Below, one piece after another: positions 53,201-58,299 of a stretch of DNA of 64,000 nt. The notes below the pieces were generated by a model. The model saw nothing but the letters and a program-made list of their open reading frames with translations. It ran no database searches and was not told the DNA's origin. The position numbers and the translations under genes were made by a program. Source of the stretch: Elmis aenea (lineage: Eukaryota; Arthropoda; Insecta; Coleoptera; Elmidae); assembly GCA_947652605.1 (NCBI GenBank), contig OX393583.1, forward strand, positions 9,713,222-9,777,221. The letters are read 5' to 3'. Every line of letters starts with the position of its first letter. The stretch's first letter is position 1.

Positions 53201-54250
53201 ATAGTAAATGCTCCTTGGTATGTTTGGAACAGCGATTTACACCGGGAACTCCAGGTTGAATCTGTCCAGGAAGAAATTAAAAAAGCTGCCAAAAGCCATG
53301 AGGAGAGTCTCCACAGACATTCCAACATTGAAGTGCTCCAACTTCTCGATAATCTACAACTAGTGCGTAGGCTCAAAAGGATTATATAAAAATCTGTGTT
53401 CGTTAATTTCACCAACAAAAGAATAAACTACCTACCAGTGACACTTTGTTACAAGAATTAAACTCATTATACTCTGAGTAAACGTTAAAAGGAAAATTTC
53501 AGTATAGGTTCGATCAGGTATTGATTGATAATTTGACCTTAAAATGAGAGCAACAAAATCATATTAATTGAAACTCAGCCGAAAATTGGCAGATGATGTG
53601 AAGTACGGTAATCTGCATGTTAAAAAATAATTATTAAAACCGCTCAAATACACTATTCGTTATGGTTACACTTAAGACATTTAGTGGAGAAAATGACCGA
53701 AAGATACCTATATGACAGATCGTGGATTTACCCCCGTCCGTCTTTCTAATAAAGCAAATTTAAATTTTCATCCTGTTTGACAAGTACCATCTCACCAGTT
53801 ACGGCTTAAACGTTTCAAAATGAACCCCCTTACACACAGTTAAATTGAATGGACTTTAAATTTTGAAGTGACGCTTATTTCAAGTGAATGCTTTCGATTC
53901 AATTCGCTCAAAAGAATGATGTAAATATTGGGAAAATACATGTAGGCTTGTTTTTAGTTTTGACAGATTAACTTTAAAAATTCTTACCTGTGGGCAATGT
54001 ACAAGACCGTATCCGCAAAATACAGTAGTTCGCAAATGTAATATATGGTTTTATATAAAGAACTACTCATCACAGCTTCATCATAGGCGATACCGTAAAC
54101 GACTATTAATGTGTTAATCGTAACGCTAAGGAGTATAAAAAACTCCCATAATTCGTTGAATGGCAAAAATATTATATTAGCCCAGCGTCTCTCATATCCT
54201 GAACTGATGGAATCAGTACTGTCGTTATTTACTGATAATCGTGCACTCAT
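19688..54250 (-). CDS. Four-repeat cyclic-nucleotide-gated-type channel (CNGK-like layout)
   Basis: Nine exons: 54250-53988, 50668-50217, 45787-45300, 39321-38008, 36078-35385, 31198-30251, 27257-26041, 24021-23694 and 20221-19688. All junctions are GT-AG and phases agree except at the sixth exon, where one surplus base breaks the frame. The product is about 2,078 residues containing four units, each with S1-S6 and a C-terminal CNBD: about 1-470, 510-1040, 1070-1500 and 1560-2078. S2-S3 of each unit keep the family pattern (FADTVLY with LLVVDAITLLP; YFIDIYCQV with FFLVDLLATIPFDY; ALIDIYIRM with FVVDLFSAVP; VIFLIKIYV with FWLDLFVCFPFELF). Single-chain four-repeat CNG channels are known as CNGK from sea urchin and fish sperm. 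Here no unit keeps GYG in the pore, so ion selectivity cannot be predicted. Whether this is an orthologue of CNGK or an insect-specific branch needs a tree. Expression and function are unknown. Confidence 0.85.
20725..21010. mobile_element. Left half of a GGGTGAGTCA foldback element
   Basis: TACCGGGTGAGTCATTAGTG, CTAAACGGTTTGAGATATAA and GGGTGAGTCACCTG follow in the same order as in 61192-61460, but no right arm is present. Confidence 0.65.
21716..22202. mobile_element. PIF/Harbinger-type MITE
   Basis: Ends TGCCTAATTTACATTGG and CCAATGTAAATTCGGCA, flanked by the 3-bp duplication TTA (21713-21715 and 22203-22205), the signature of PIF/Harbinger insertions. The arms contain AAGTAACTAAAGCAAGTAGC and its complement. 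An 87-codon open frame inside (21820-22083) has no similarity that I recognise. Confidence 0.8.
22690..23097. pseudogene. DDE (Tc1/mariner-like, DUF4817-type) transposase C terminus, inverted duplicate
   Basis: Minus strand 22970-22767 encodes RWIGRGRPISWPPRSPDLTP, then IDLFLWGYIKQVYQDPPTT and RIRFAFNGITPEML, a block typical of insect transposases with an N-terminal DUF4817 helix-turn-helix. Plus strand 22981-23097 encodes AFNGITPEMLSRVLESFRQR up to NFEQFIR and a stop: the same tail again, in the opposite direction and better preserved. The minus copy has a stop right after PEML. The catalytic core is absent. Confidence 0.85.
23694..24021 (-). CDS. Channel exon 8: pore and S6 of unit 4
   Basis: Acceptor ATGTTTTAG. 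After the split Trp codon encodes WVSACSSTEPCKYRNST, a pore region AYMYIINIVVGGGLRDVVP that resembles TVGYGDVVP with the filter altered to GGGLRD, and S6 (IIIIYNICLVVFASAFTSLL). Ends ERLQQFLQ at CAG|GTACCA, phase 0. This donor is weak beyond GT but sits exactly where the equivalent introns of units 2 and 3 are. Confidence 0.8.
24030..24782. other. Channel intron 7, unrecognised with small repeat scraps
   Basis: GGGGGGGATTTGGTCCCC near 24190 and GTACGCCAC are remains of a G-run MITE. CACCCTGTATATTTT at 24620 is a lone foldback border. AACTCGTCC-TACGGAC-GTTGTTTTAT near 24700 is a small palindrome. No gene seen. Confidence 0.4.
24783..25384. mobile_element. Tc1/mariner-like MITE
   Basis: Ends GGGGAAAGTCGGGTAATATC and GATATAACCCGACCTTCCCC flanked by TA on both sides, consistent with a TA target duplication. 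Interior non-coding. Confidence 0.6.
25385..26040. other. Channel intron 7, nothing recognised
   Basis: Contains a 94-codon open frame (25614-25898) resembling nothing I know. CTTAGAGCAAAGGCACG-like words are absent, so no family was assigned. Confidence 0.3.
26041..27257 (-). CDS. Channel exon 7: CNBD of unit 3, then S1-S5 of unit 4
   Basis: Acceptor AATTTACAG. Encodes a C-linker (VGVSNKHLTIYREQVKTFKK), a CNBD with the altered cassette GGVFGCFKKHGQTRQT (no Gly-Glu pair), a linker, then S1 (VHVASLSSLMLMTMIVMT), S2 (FIYILDVIFLIKIYVGSHL), S3 (FWLDLFVCFPFELFVGL), a weakly charged S4 (NRVFRIVYLVQYYNLCQKT) and S5. Donor CTATG|GTAAGT, phase 2. Confidence 0.87.
27505..27759. mobile_element. Transposon fragments before the gap
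   Basis: 27505-27600 holds a decayed GC-rich end (CAGGCCTCGGCAACCCTCGG). 27618-27759 is the left arm of the GGGTGAGTCATTAGTG family (compare 20725 and 61192) and runs into the gap. Confidence 0.55.
27760..27959. other. Assembly gap, 200 N
   Basis: Unsequenced; the round length suggests a placeholder of unknown true size. It separates a foldback arm from a Penelope fragment in channel intron 6. Confidence 1.
28030..28593 (+). pseudogene. Penelope-like element, C-terminal GIY-YIG nuclease
   Basis: Encodes TTYLLYIGGVTNRISKILQK, then NHTGIYSIPCSCGKVYIGQT and SIQTRLKEHEGQTKRI, the GIY-YIG endonuclease with its Cys pair, as found at the end of Penelope-like retroelements. It continues with AVAEHAQDMGHTI and ends with a stop at 28591. 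The reverse transcriptase would lie to the left, in or beyond the assembly gap. A hammerhead-like motif follows directly. 5'-incomplete but with no lesion in the part seen. Confidence 0.85.
28588..28625 (+). ncRNA. Hammerhead-ribozyme-like motif of the Penelope element
   Basis: TTGATAA-A-GACC, a short loop, then GGTC-GAAAC-GTC. This is the hammerhead arrangement CUGANGA / stem II / GAAA / cleavage triplet GUC known from Penelope-like elements, but the core C3 and G8 are U and A. Stem I is weak here. Confidence 0.45.
28626..29195. other. Channel intron 6, Penelope 3' part then unrecognised
   Basis: The first 150 bases are probably untranslated Penelope sequence. The remainder has no recognisable feature. 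Confidence 0.35.
29196..29947. mobile_element. Foldback element
   Basis: TACAGGGTGATTCAAATTCG at the left and GAATTTGAATCACCCTGTA at the right. Arms of about 350 bases include ATCTCGCTTATAACTGAAG and its complement, and TTTGATATTATT near the centre. Related to 36573-37402 and 39507-45191. Confidence 0.85.
30077..30203. mobile_element. Short palindromic MITE
   Basis: GATGGTGGCGATCCGCGAT on the left pairs with ATCGCGGATCGCCACCATC on the right, around a GTAACC/GGTTAC core. It lies 48 bases from the 3' end of channel exon 6. Confidence 0.7.
30251..31198 (-). CDS. Channel exon 6: S1-S6 of unit 3
   Basis: Encodes VYPLATLLSRVVYS, then S1 (SVIMFTRTMMFIFIHSVFF), S2-S3 (ALIDIYIRMHCQYYNEQGIL; FVVDLFSAVPYSW), an S4-like segment almost without positive charge (LLTFINSMQLYRFMSFLSY), S5, a pore with TTLFTAAIGGLFS and S6. 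Donor CCAA|GTAAGT, phase 0. The acceptor ACTCTCAG is followed by GGGG; read from there the incoming phase is off by one base. Either the C-run at 31195-31199 has one base too many or the gene carries a frameshift. Confidence 0.8.
31201..32116. other. Channel intron 5, unrecognised; hairpin at the acceptor
   Basis: GAGAGTAACTCGC and GCGAGCTACTCTC at 31201-31235 form a hairpin touching the acceptor of exon 6. 31903-32045 is a decayed copy of the CCGGTT-rich hAT MITE seen intact at 36105-36563 (CAGGGCTCAAAACCG). The rest is unrecognised. Confidence 0.5.
32117..32752. mobile_element. Foldback element lacking its right end
   Basis: Left end TACAGGGTGGCCTATTTTCG as at 13292. Arms with ATCTCGCTTAAACGAAAAGA and its complement pair around about 32460. 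The right arm stops at TGTTAACGGCAATAAATT, short of the expected CACCC end. Confidence 0.75.
33806..34015. mobile_element. Palindromic MITE inside the P element
   Basis: AAAGATTTTTTTAAGAAAATAC and the complement GTATTTTTAAAAAAATCTT bound arms that also pair through AACTTGTTCC/GGAACAAGTT, with AAATACCCC/GGGGTATTT at the centre. Confidence 0.7.
34162..34986 (+). mobile_element. PIF/Harbinger deletion derivative
   Basis: Terminal repeats of over 60 bases: AGGCTGCCATACACGATCC and GGATCGTGTATGGCAGCCT, flanked by TAA on both sides (34159-34161, 34987-34989), the 3-bp target duplication of PIF/Harbinger. Inside, KRRMWCKEWLLKRSTFF and, one frame over, NYLRMDEEILWFLSSPYISF match the N-terminal region of Harbinger transposases; the catalytic part is deleted. 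Confidence 0.85.
35385..36078 (-). CDS. Channel exon 5: C-linker and CNBD of unit 2
   Basis: Acceptor ACGTTACAG. Encodes VNPELKVRVNSALKFIWDF, a CNBD fold with IISCLKNIKLFQYCNKDFL and an altered cassette, GDAFPVLETLHR, in which the usual FGE is missing; nucleotide binding by this unit is doubtful. Ends FKRPFRDLG with donor TTTAG|GTAAAT in phase 1. A 459-bp hAT MITE sits 26 bases upstream of the acceptor. Confidence 0.85.
36105..36563. mobile_element. hAT-type MITE rich in CCGGTT
   Basis: Ends CAGGGCATGAAACCGG and GGTTTCTAGCCCTG, flanked by an exact 8-bp duplication GTATAAAG (36097-36104, 36564-36571). Interior full of AACCGGTT words. Decayed relatives occur at 13990-14110, 31903-32045 and 57868-57960. 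Sits just upstream of the acceptor of channel exon 5. Confidence 0.9.
36573..37402. mobile_element. Foldback element
   Basis: GTGTCCCAAATTCGAGTAAATGC at the left and GCATTTACTCGAATTTGGATA at the right. Arms pair through ATCTCGCTT, TTTTTCTTGAATAACTTTTCA-type blocks and GTTGGAAATTT at the centre. It directly abuts the target duplication of the MITE at 36105-36563. Confidence 0.8.
37403..38007. other. Channel intron 4, mostly unrecognised
   Basis: CAGTGGCGTAGGCAGGAGGGGGCG at 37650 is a fragment of a G-run MITE end. Otherwise AT-rich without recognisable features. Confidence 0.4.
38008..39321 (-). CDS. Channel exon 4: rest of CNBD 1, then S1-S6 of unit 2
   Basis: Acceptor AATTTCAG. Opens with ILTEEDDESPIM and the binding cassette ILGELSCFLAIPSRANVRC, which keeps the Gly-Glu and the arginine that contact the cyclic nucleotide; the residue after the arginine is Ala where CNG channels have Thr. 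After a long linker come S1 (MFFDYVVLLSVFLQCCFLPY), S2-S3, an S4 with basic residues (LALLRIPRLLKIHRCLSF), S5, a pore with FFKVGFFDVMQY, and S6. Donor AATCGG|GTAAGT after FMIVNR, phase 0. Confidence 0.88.
40060..44280 (+). pseudogene. Non-LTR retrotransposon (LINE), near full length but broken
   Basis: ORF1 starts at 40143 (MANCPTCKEDIRR) with a PHD-like C4HC3 finger (CFGYCGDFYHQKC, WRCDHC), a coiled-coil-like stretch, and three CCHC-type knuckles (QCFKCMGF, CCSNCGGDHKYTEC, CINCEAAY) reached through frameshifts and a stop. ORF2 gives an APE endonuclease (VIYFNCQGFLNNKDE, CLTETHADL, VIIIVGDFNFDLS, SDHCIISLL) and a reverse transcriptase (NQSGFRSGHSCETVL, FLDFRRAFETINREL, GVPQGTVLGSLIFVVYIND, MFADDTML), then the thumb and C-terminal part to about 44275. 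A 56-bp tandem duplication at 43280-43390 and many indels break it. Jockey/CR1-like by motif order; the exact clade is not determined. Confidence 0.85.
44284..44830 (+). pseudogene. Second LINE fragment (RTE-like RT C terminus)
   Basis: An open 160-codon frame encodes YNTVFVPVLVYGAESWNLTE, MKFLRRTLGVTKRDRIKNE, QLSWWGHMVRMSDTRTAKK and GRGRPRKTWDNQVSE, ending in a stop at 44783. This is the conserved tail of RTE-like endonuclease-reverse transcriptases and is unrelated in sequence to the LINE just before it. 5'-truncated, joined directly to the first LINE; a short (AATAAT)n tail follows. Confidence 0.85.
44831..45056. repeat. 3' end of the first LINE and TTA microsatellite
   Basis: AAGTCAAAATATG at 44843 repeats the last sequence before 44280 (CAAGTCAAAATAACCG), so the first LINE's tail resumes here. 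It ends in (ATT)n at about 45033-45050, next to the resumed foldback arm. Confidence 0.5.
45300..45787 (-). CDS. Channel exon 3: S6, C-linker and first half of CNBD, unit 1
   Basis: Acceptor TTTTTTCAG. Encodes S6 (LLTTLYFVGFFLHFWLIFV), a basic C-linker (INWLLDDWEIKKEWQYKTI), LPLSLQKEVGLDIFWEAF typical of CNG C-linkers, and the first strands of the CNBD up to FIVSGVLQ. Donor CAG|GTAGTG, phase 0. Confidence 0.85.
45788..46393. other. Channel intron 2, degenerate foldback remnants
   Basis: TACAGGGATGCGCAAAAGTATGG at 45928 and AATAGAGCACTCTGTTAATTTTTA at 46095 are decayed borders. 46120-46310 matches the interior of the elements at 11280 and 21660 (AAAAAATGTAAAAGGTTGTATGG). Confidence 0.5.
46920..47486 (-). 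pseudogene. hAT (ZMYM-like) transposase C terminus
   Basis: Minus-strand frame gives NSLNERFTLLETHSKNFEFL, LLPYSMKPLDVLNYLCQN, LITLYPNTVVTLRILLRLP and VASGKEVFPS. After a one-base shift KLKLTKHHLRSSISQKILRN and LSLISIKSTLA follow. This is the C-terminal dimerisation region of hAT transposases of the ZMYM/TTF type (LRILLTLPVT...SKLKLIKTYLRS). The N-terminal zinc finger and catalytic domain are missing from the remaining element sequence. Confidence 0.8.
47622..49505 (-). pseudogene. Jockey-type LINE, 5'-truncated
   Basis: Reads from KKLIPDHQFGFRNQHSTIQQ through FLDVAAAFDKVWHSGL, GVPQGSVLGPVLYLLYTND, TATFADDTAIL and WRIKLNEDKSVHINFTNKR, to KPVWSYG. There it is cut by a MITE (48120-48713), then continues ILRNIVDAPWYVRSDDIHRD and EHPNVEAAQLLQGGG to a stop at 47827. 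A poly(A) tail (T-run at about 47622-47648 on the plus strand) ends it. Apart from the insertion the RT frame is open over 240 codons. Related to the copy at 52205-53388. Confidence 0.87.
48120..48713. mobile_element. hAT-type MITE inside the LINE
   Basis: Ends TAGGGCTCCCATA and TATGGGAGCCCTA are exact complements, flanked by the exact 8-bp duplication ACCATAGG (48112-48119, 48714-48721). Removing one copy restores the LINE codons for WSYG-QLWG. AT-rich and non-coding. Confidence 0.9.
50217..50668 (-). CDS. Channel exon 2: S3-S5 and pore start of unit 1
   Basis: Acceptor TTTTTATAG. Encodes S3 (NAMLLVVDAITLLPIYEI), an S4 with a few spaced arginines (FIIRTSCHSIRLIRIYRQ), S5 (VRIILGVHCIAALWHYLGC) and the pore helix (IHWLIISLTVIAGSFAYLWT). 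Donor ACGG|GTAAGT, phase 1. The filter region reads AGSFA, not GYG or GET. Confidence 0.85.
50842..51949. mobile_element. Foldback element, 1.1 kb
   Basis: CATACAGGGTGTCCCCATTATAC and GTATAATGGGGACACCCTGTAT bound arms of over 500 bases, pairing almost throughout, with a centre at about 51385 (GGCTTGTTCATAA/TTATGAACAAGCC). A further half-site TACAGGGTGAGTCACGACGG precedes it at 50720. Confidence 0.88.
51950..52204. mobile_element. Half of a foldback element
   Basis: GAAACACCCTGTATATTTTTACAC then AAAAAATGTGTAAGGTTATATGGGTCTTAAG, the same order as inside 11072-11713. It is cut at GACAATAGAC by the LINE that follows. Confidence 0.6.
52205..53392 (+). pseudogene. Jockey-type LINE, 5'-truncated
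   Basis: VLMLPKPGKPIDEITSYRPI, then FIPHQFAFRDKHSTVDQVHR, FLDIAKAFDKVWHKGLLMK, a stop after MENEY (52626), GVPQGSVLGPV and, after a frameshift, LATFADDAAVLITGETTEN. From there the frame is open to the stop at 53387, including WHITINEEKSVHVNFTNKR, LKPVWTYGLQLWGCTKKSN and CIVNAPWYVWNSDLHRELQ. Same family as 47622-49505. Confidence 0.87.
53393..53437. repeat. Copy of LINE interior appended to its 3' end
   Basis: TTCGTTAATTTCACCAACAA-AAGAATAAACTACCTACCAGTG repeats the LINE's own sequence at 52862-52903 almost exactly (CACGTTAATTTCACC at the start). Confidence 0.8.
53438..53987. other. Channel intron 1, nothing recognised
   Basis: No coding similarity or terminal repeats seen. Confidence 0.4.
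53988..54250 (-). CDS. Channel exon 1: start codon, N terminus, S1-S2 of unit 1
   Basis: ATG at 54250, about 65 bases downstream of a TATAAATA. Encodes a short hydrophilic start (MSARLSVNNDSTDSISSG), S1 (FFILLSVTINTLIVVYGIAY) and S2 (YYICELLYFADTVLYIAHR). Donor CACAG|GTAAGA, leaving two bases of an arginine codon. Confidence 0.85.
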
Positions 54251-54313
54251 TGTATAACGGTAATATTATGATACAATGCGATACAATGTGACAGATTCAT
54301 GAAAATATTTGTT

Positions 54314-54321
54314 TATTTATA
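54314..54321 (-). promoter_or_regulatory. Possible TATA box of the channel gene
   Basis: TATAAATA on the minus strand, about 64 bases upstream of the ATG at 54250. Position is plausible for a core promoter with a short leader; AT-rich sequence makes chance occurrence possible. Confidence 0.4.
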
Positions 54322-54399
54322 AGAGCATAGCTCACTAGGTCTGAGCGTTTTCTGTGGTTACTAGATTTTAATACACAAACAGGCGATTTTTTGTGCAGA

Positions 54400-55207
54400 G
54401 TCGGATGAAAATTAGTAAGGATGACACGGGCCGAAATAAAGGCCCTCACAGAATGCGAGTTTCGGGTTTTAAGTTTTGGGTTTTTAGTTTAAGGGTTTTG
54501 AGTTTAGGGTTTCAAAGTCAAAAACACAGATTCATATGAAACCGAACAGAATACGGTCTTTGAGTTTCAACGTGAAGACGATATTTGCTCAACTCGGGTT
54601 TGGGTTTCAAACATGCTCCACTTAGACTTACTCACATGTATTTACATTTTCTCTTACACCAATAAATTTCGTAGTTCATAATTATTGATTAATATGCAGA
54701 CTGCCCATTTTTCTAACCTGTTGTATGGGTAACTACGTTAATATTAAAGATACAGAAATGTTTAAGTTAGCAAATATGTGCAGAATTTAAAGGGAAATCT
54801 GATGCCATTTTCAAATTTGACCTACGTCATCAACTTTTTGAAATATTTGGAAAAAACTGAAAAAGGTCGATTTTTCAAACTTAAATAATTCCGTAACCAT
54901 ATGAGCTAGAACAAAAATGAAAATTGGCTTTTATAGATATTTTTACGTAGATTTTAAATGTGTTAACGAAATTTTCATAGCACTCTCGATTTCCGAGTTA
55001 TAGCACAAACTTGCATTTTTTTAAATGGAAGTCATAGTTGGCTGTGACCTTATTAAAAAAGTTTTTTTTTCTCGTTTCAATGATATAAAGTTTGTTATGC
55101 TTTTCTTTTGTAGTTTTTCTTTAAATGAGCATTTCACATGTTCACTGCCTACTAATAAATGGGAGTTATCCCGTGTTTATGCTCTATTTTTTTTCGATGT
55201 TACATTT
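54400..55207. other. Upstream of the channel gene; GGGTTT-rich patch
   Basis: 54455-54530 is a run of GGGTTTTAAGTTTTGGG-like units (GGGTTT with 3-8 base spacing). The rest to 55207 is AT-rich with no recognised feature. Confidence 0.4.
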
Positions 55208-55393
55208 AGGGGTGCGTACACACGTATGTAATATGTAATGTAATGTAACGTGTAATGTAATGCGAATTGTTTGGAGAACGAATCCTGTTGTTTTTGGATT
55301 ACATATAACGCTCGCAGTGACGTAAAACGACGAATTTGCCTTACATTACACGTTACATTACATTACATATTACATACGTGTGTACGCACCCTA
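55208..55393. mobile_element. Palindromic MITE
   Basis: GGGTGCGTACACACGTATGTAA and its complement TTACATACGTGTGTACGCACCC bound arms rich in GTAATGTAATGTAA. Small, non-coding, no clear target duplication. Confidence 0.7.
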
Positions 55394-55437
55394 AGAGTAT
55401 TAGCCAGTTTAATTTGCAAAAATTACAAATACCGATC

Positions 55438-55745
55438 ACCATTAATAATAATAATAATAATTTATTCACATTGACTAGAGGTACATAAATTTGTACAAAT
55501 AGTTTATGAAAAGTCATAAATACAAAAAATACAGAATACCAATGCAAATGCAATATACAAATACAAATACAATTAGATATTACATTTAGATACAATAAAA
55601 TCCTAGTTTTCTAGAAAAAAGAAAAACTCTTCAATCAAGTGAAACTCACGCTGTATTAGATAAATTTTCAATGTATTATTAAACAATTTTAAATTGGCAT
55701 TTAAACGAACTACTTTATCATTCATTTTTAAACTTGTCGAAAGCA
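55438..55745 (-). pseudogene. 3' end of a LINE, severely truncated
   Basis: From (TAA)n at 55443 the sequence parallels 55830-56100: ATTGACTAGAGGTAC/ATTGACTACATAG, TTTATGAAAAGTCATAA/TTTGTGAAAAGTCCTAA, CCTAGTTTTCTAGA/CTTAGTTTTCTGAA and ACTCACGCTGTATTAGATA/ACTCGCGCAGTATTAGATA. It is therefore a second 3' end of the same LINE family, with only the last codons left. Confidence 0.75.
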
Positions 55746-55829
55746 ATGCAATCGTGAATTACAAATATAAAATTTGAGCAATAAATAAATAAATAAATAA
55801 GGTCTTTATAATAACAAAATTTTGTAAAT

Positions 55830-57500
55830 ATAATTATAATAATAGTAATAGTTTTTTCACAATTGACTACATAGTTTGTGAAAAGTCCTAAGTAAAATAC
55901 AAAATACAAAAAATTCAGAAAGCACAATGCAGTATACATAAATACAAATAAAAAAAAGAAAAATACAAACAGATGATACATTTAGATAACTACAGCAAAG
56001 CCTTAGTTTTCTGAAATGAACTCTTCAATTGAGTAAAACTCGCGCAGTATTAGATACCTTTTTAATTTTTTCTTAAACAATGTTAAATTTTCAATTGCTT
56101 TAATATCAAGGTTTAGTTTATTATAAAATTTAATGCAATTATAAAAACAACCCTTCTCATACAAAGAGGTACAATGTACAGGTACCCGCAAATCATTCGA
56201 TCTTAATGAATATTTGTGGTAAGTTGCTGTTGATTTGTTTACAAAATAATTAATATTTTTTCTAAAGAAAATAAGGCACTTATAGATGTATACAGATGGA
56301 ACTGTCATAATTCCCAAGTTGACAAAATGACCACGACATGTCTCCGAACTCCTCAGATTTTGCATTGTTCTAACGACACGTTTTTGCAATAAAAAAACAT
56401 TGTGGCAACGCGAAGCGCCCCAGAAGATTATACCATATGTTATAATGCTATTAAAATTCCCATGGTACATAGTCAACATAGTACTTTTATTAACAACGCG
56501 GCTCAGCCTTCTCATGGCAAAACACACTGTGCCTAATTTGTTGCATAGTTCAGTTACATGTCGCGACCACTTCATATGTTCATCGACATGAACTCCTAGA
56601 AATTTTGTTTGCTTAACTAAGGAAATAATACAATTATTTAAATTGACATTTACAGGTACCGTAATCTTGCTTCTATCTGATCTAAAGGCCACACATTGAG
56701 TTTTTTCTGTGTTTAGAACTAGTTTATTAGTTGTAAACCATCCCAACATACTATAAAAAACATCCAGTAATTGTACAACCATACCATCCATTGAGTTTCC
56801 CTTGATTAAAAAGTTTGTGTCATCTGCATATGTGTCAATAAGACAGTTTTCTAAATGTGGTAGGCTAGCTAAGTCATTGACATATATAATAAACAAAAGG
56901 GGCCCTAGTATACTACCTTGTGGTACCCCCATACTGATGTTCTTTGTAGTGGATGTATAATTTATCCCCTTATTATTGATTTTAACTTTCTGACATCTAT
57001 TGTTTAAATATGATGTTAATAATTTCAGTGGTATTCCCCTGACACCATAGCGTTCTAACTTTTGTAACAAGATCGAATGATTAATGGTGTCAAAGGCCTT
57101 TGACAAATCAAGAAACGTGCCAAGCACTGCCTCTCGATTATCAAAGGCGGACAATATATATTCAGACATTTCATATATGGCCGAATCAGTTGATTTGCCC
57201 TTTATGAAACCATGTTGACTGCAAGCCAACAATTTATTTTTTGTTAAATGTTTTAATAGTCTATTATATATAACAGTTTCGAATATTTTTGAAAAAACAG
57301 GCAATAGACTAATAGGCCTGTAGTTGCTTGCAAGTGACAAATCCCCTTTTTTAGGTACTGGTATGACAACCGCTGTCTTTAACTCGTGTGGAAAGATACC
57401 CTCAACTAAACAGGAGTTGAATATATGTGTTAACGGGTGACTTATAAAAGCAATAAATACTTTCAACATTTTACTTGATATTTCATCATTCCCACAAGAA
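55830..57500 (-). pseudogene. LINE with intact reverse transcriptase, 5'-truncated
   Basis: An open minus-strand frame of about 495 codons gives PVPKKGDLSLASNYRPISLL, GTFLDLSKAFDTINHSILL, MGVPQGSILGPLLFIIYVND, DTYADDTNFLIKGNS and TKFLGVHVDEHMKWSRH, ending EFYSIEEFISEN. All RT core motifs (F-D, the SMGVPQGS turn, Y-A-D-D) are present. The endonuclease half is missing: the 5' junction at about 57500 runs straight into transposase coding sequence. A 3' (TAATAG)n tail lies near 55830. Jockey/CR1-like in motif order. Confidence 0.87.
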
Positions 57501-57860
57501 TTTTTATTTAAATTGTCATTGTAAAAGTATGGACCAATTATTTTTGTACTAAGGATACCACACCAAACATTTATCGAAAACATATTCTGATCTCGTCTTT
57601 CAGTAGTACGGCGAGGATTATGTTGAGACCAGTAAATATAATTGTGTCTGTTGAATATCCCATTATTTGTGAATTTGGCTTCATCAGTAAATAAAATTGT
57701 GTAAGTAAAATTTGGGTTAGTATTTGTTTCTTCTAAAAACTATCGGACGTAATTTAATCTTCTTTGTAAATCATTAGGATACATAGTATTGCCAATATGA
57801 TGTTTATATGGCTTAAATTGATTGTTTTAAAATCAGTCGAGCCTTTTCAGTTGACACACC
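57500..57860 (-). pseudogene. DDE (DUF4817-type) transposase, central part
   Basis: Minus-strand frames give FKPYKHHIGNTMYPNDLQRR, LNYVR-stop-FLEETNTNPNFTY, then ILFTDEAKFTNNGIFNRHN, YIYWSQHNPR and MFSINVWCGILSTKIIGPYF. This covers the first catalytic aspartate (FTDEA) and the INVWCGI block of the family whose C terminus is at 22690-23097. It is truncated at DNLN, where the LINE is joined in frame, so one open frame (57583-56003) spans both. Confidence 0.82.
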
Positions 57861-57867
57861 ACTAGGG

Positions 57868-58299
57868 ATTGGAAAACCGGACGGAAATCTCAAAACCGGT
57901 TATCGGTGAAAAATTTGACAAGTAACCGGTTAACCGGTTATTTTTTTAAACATGGAAAACAGTAGATTTGATTGAAAATGATATATTTTTGGTGCACATA
58001 CCCTCAAAAAAAAGTCAGATATTTCATTTAACAAAAGAAATGCTTATTTTTATCAAAATAAATTTAAGAAAATAAAAAACCAAATATTCTTCACAAAGAA
58101 GAACAACATAACATGCAGTTTTACTTAAGCAGCTTACACCACAGCCCATCCTACACTAATGAGAATTTGATTATTGGCACGGCGTTAGTAGGACAGAACC
58201 GAATTCAAGGAATATTTTATCCACAATAAGTTGTTTGTCCTGATGTTATTGCCTTGTTGATGTAGACTTGTAGACAGAAGGTGTAAACAGGTCAATTCT
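57868..58299. other. MITE fragment, then unrecognised
   Basis: 57868-57960 (TAGGGATTGGAAAACCGG, GGTTAACCGGTTA) is a decayed CCGGTT-type hAT MITE end. 57961-58299 shows nothing recognisable. Confidence 0.45.

Noticed and set aside
54455..54530. GGGTTTAGGG-like words as a telomere repeat
   Set aside because: Only a few irregular units occur and the motif is not the insect telomere word TTAGG; more likely simple-sequence drift.
56003..57583. Intact 526-codon host gene
   Set aside because: Reverse transcriptase motifs and a transposase start show it is a chance join of two mobile elements.
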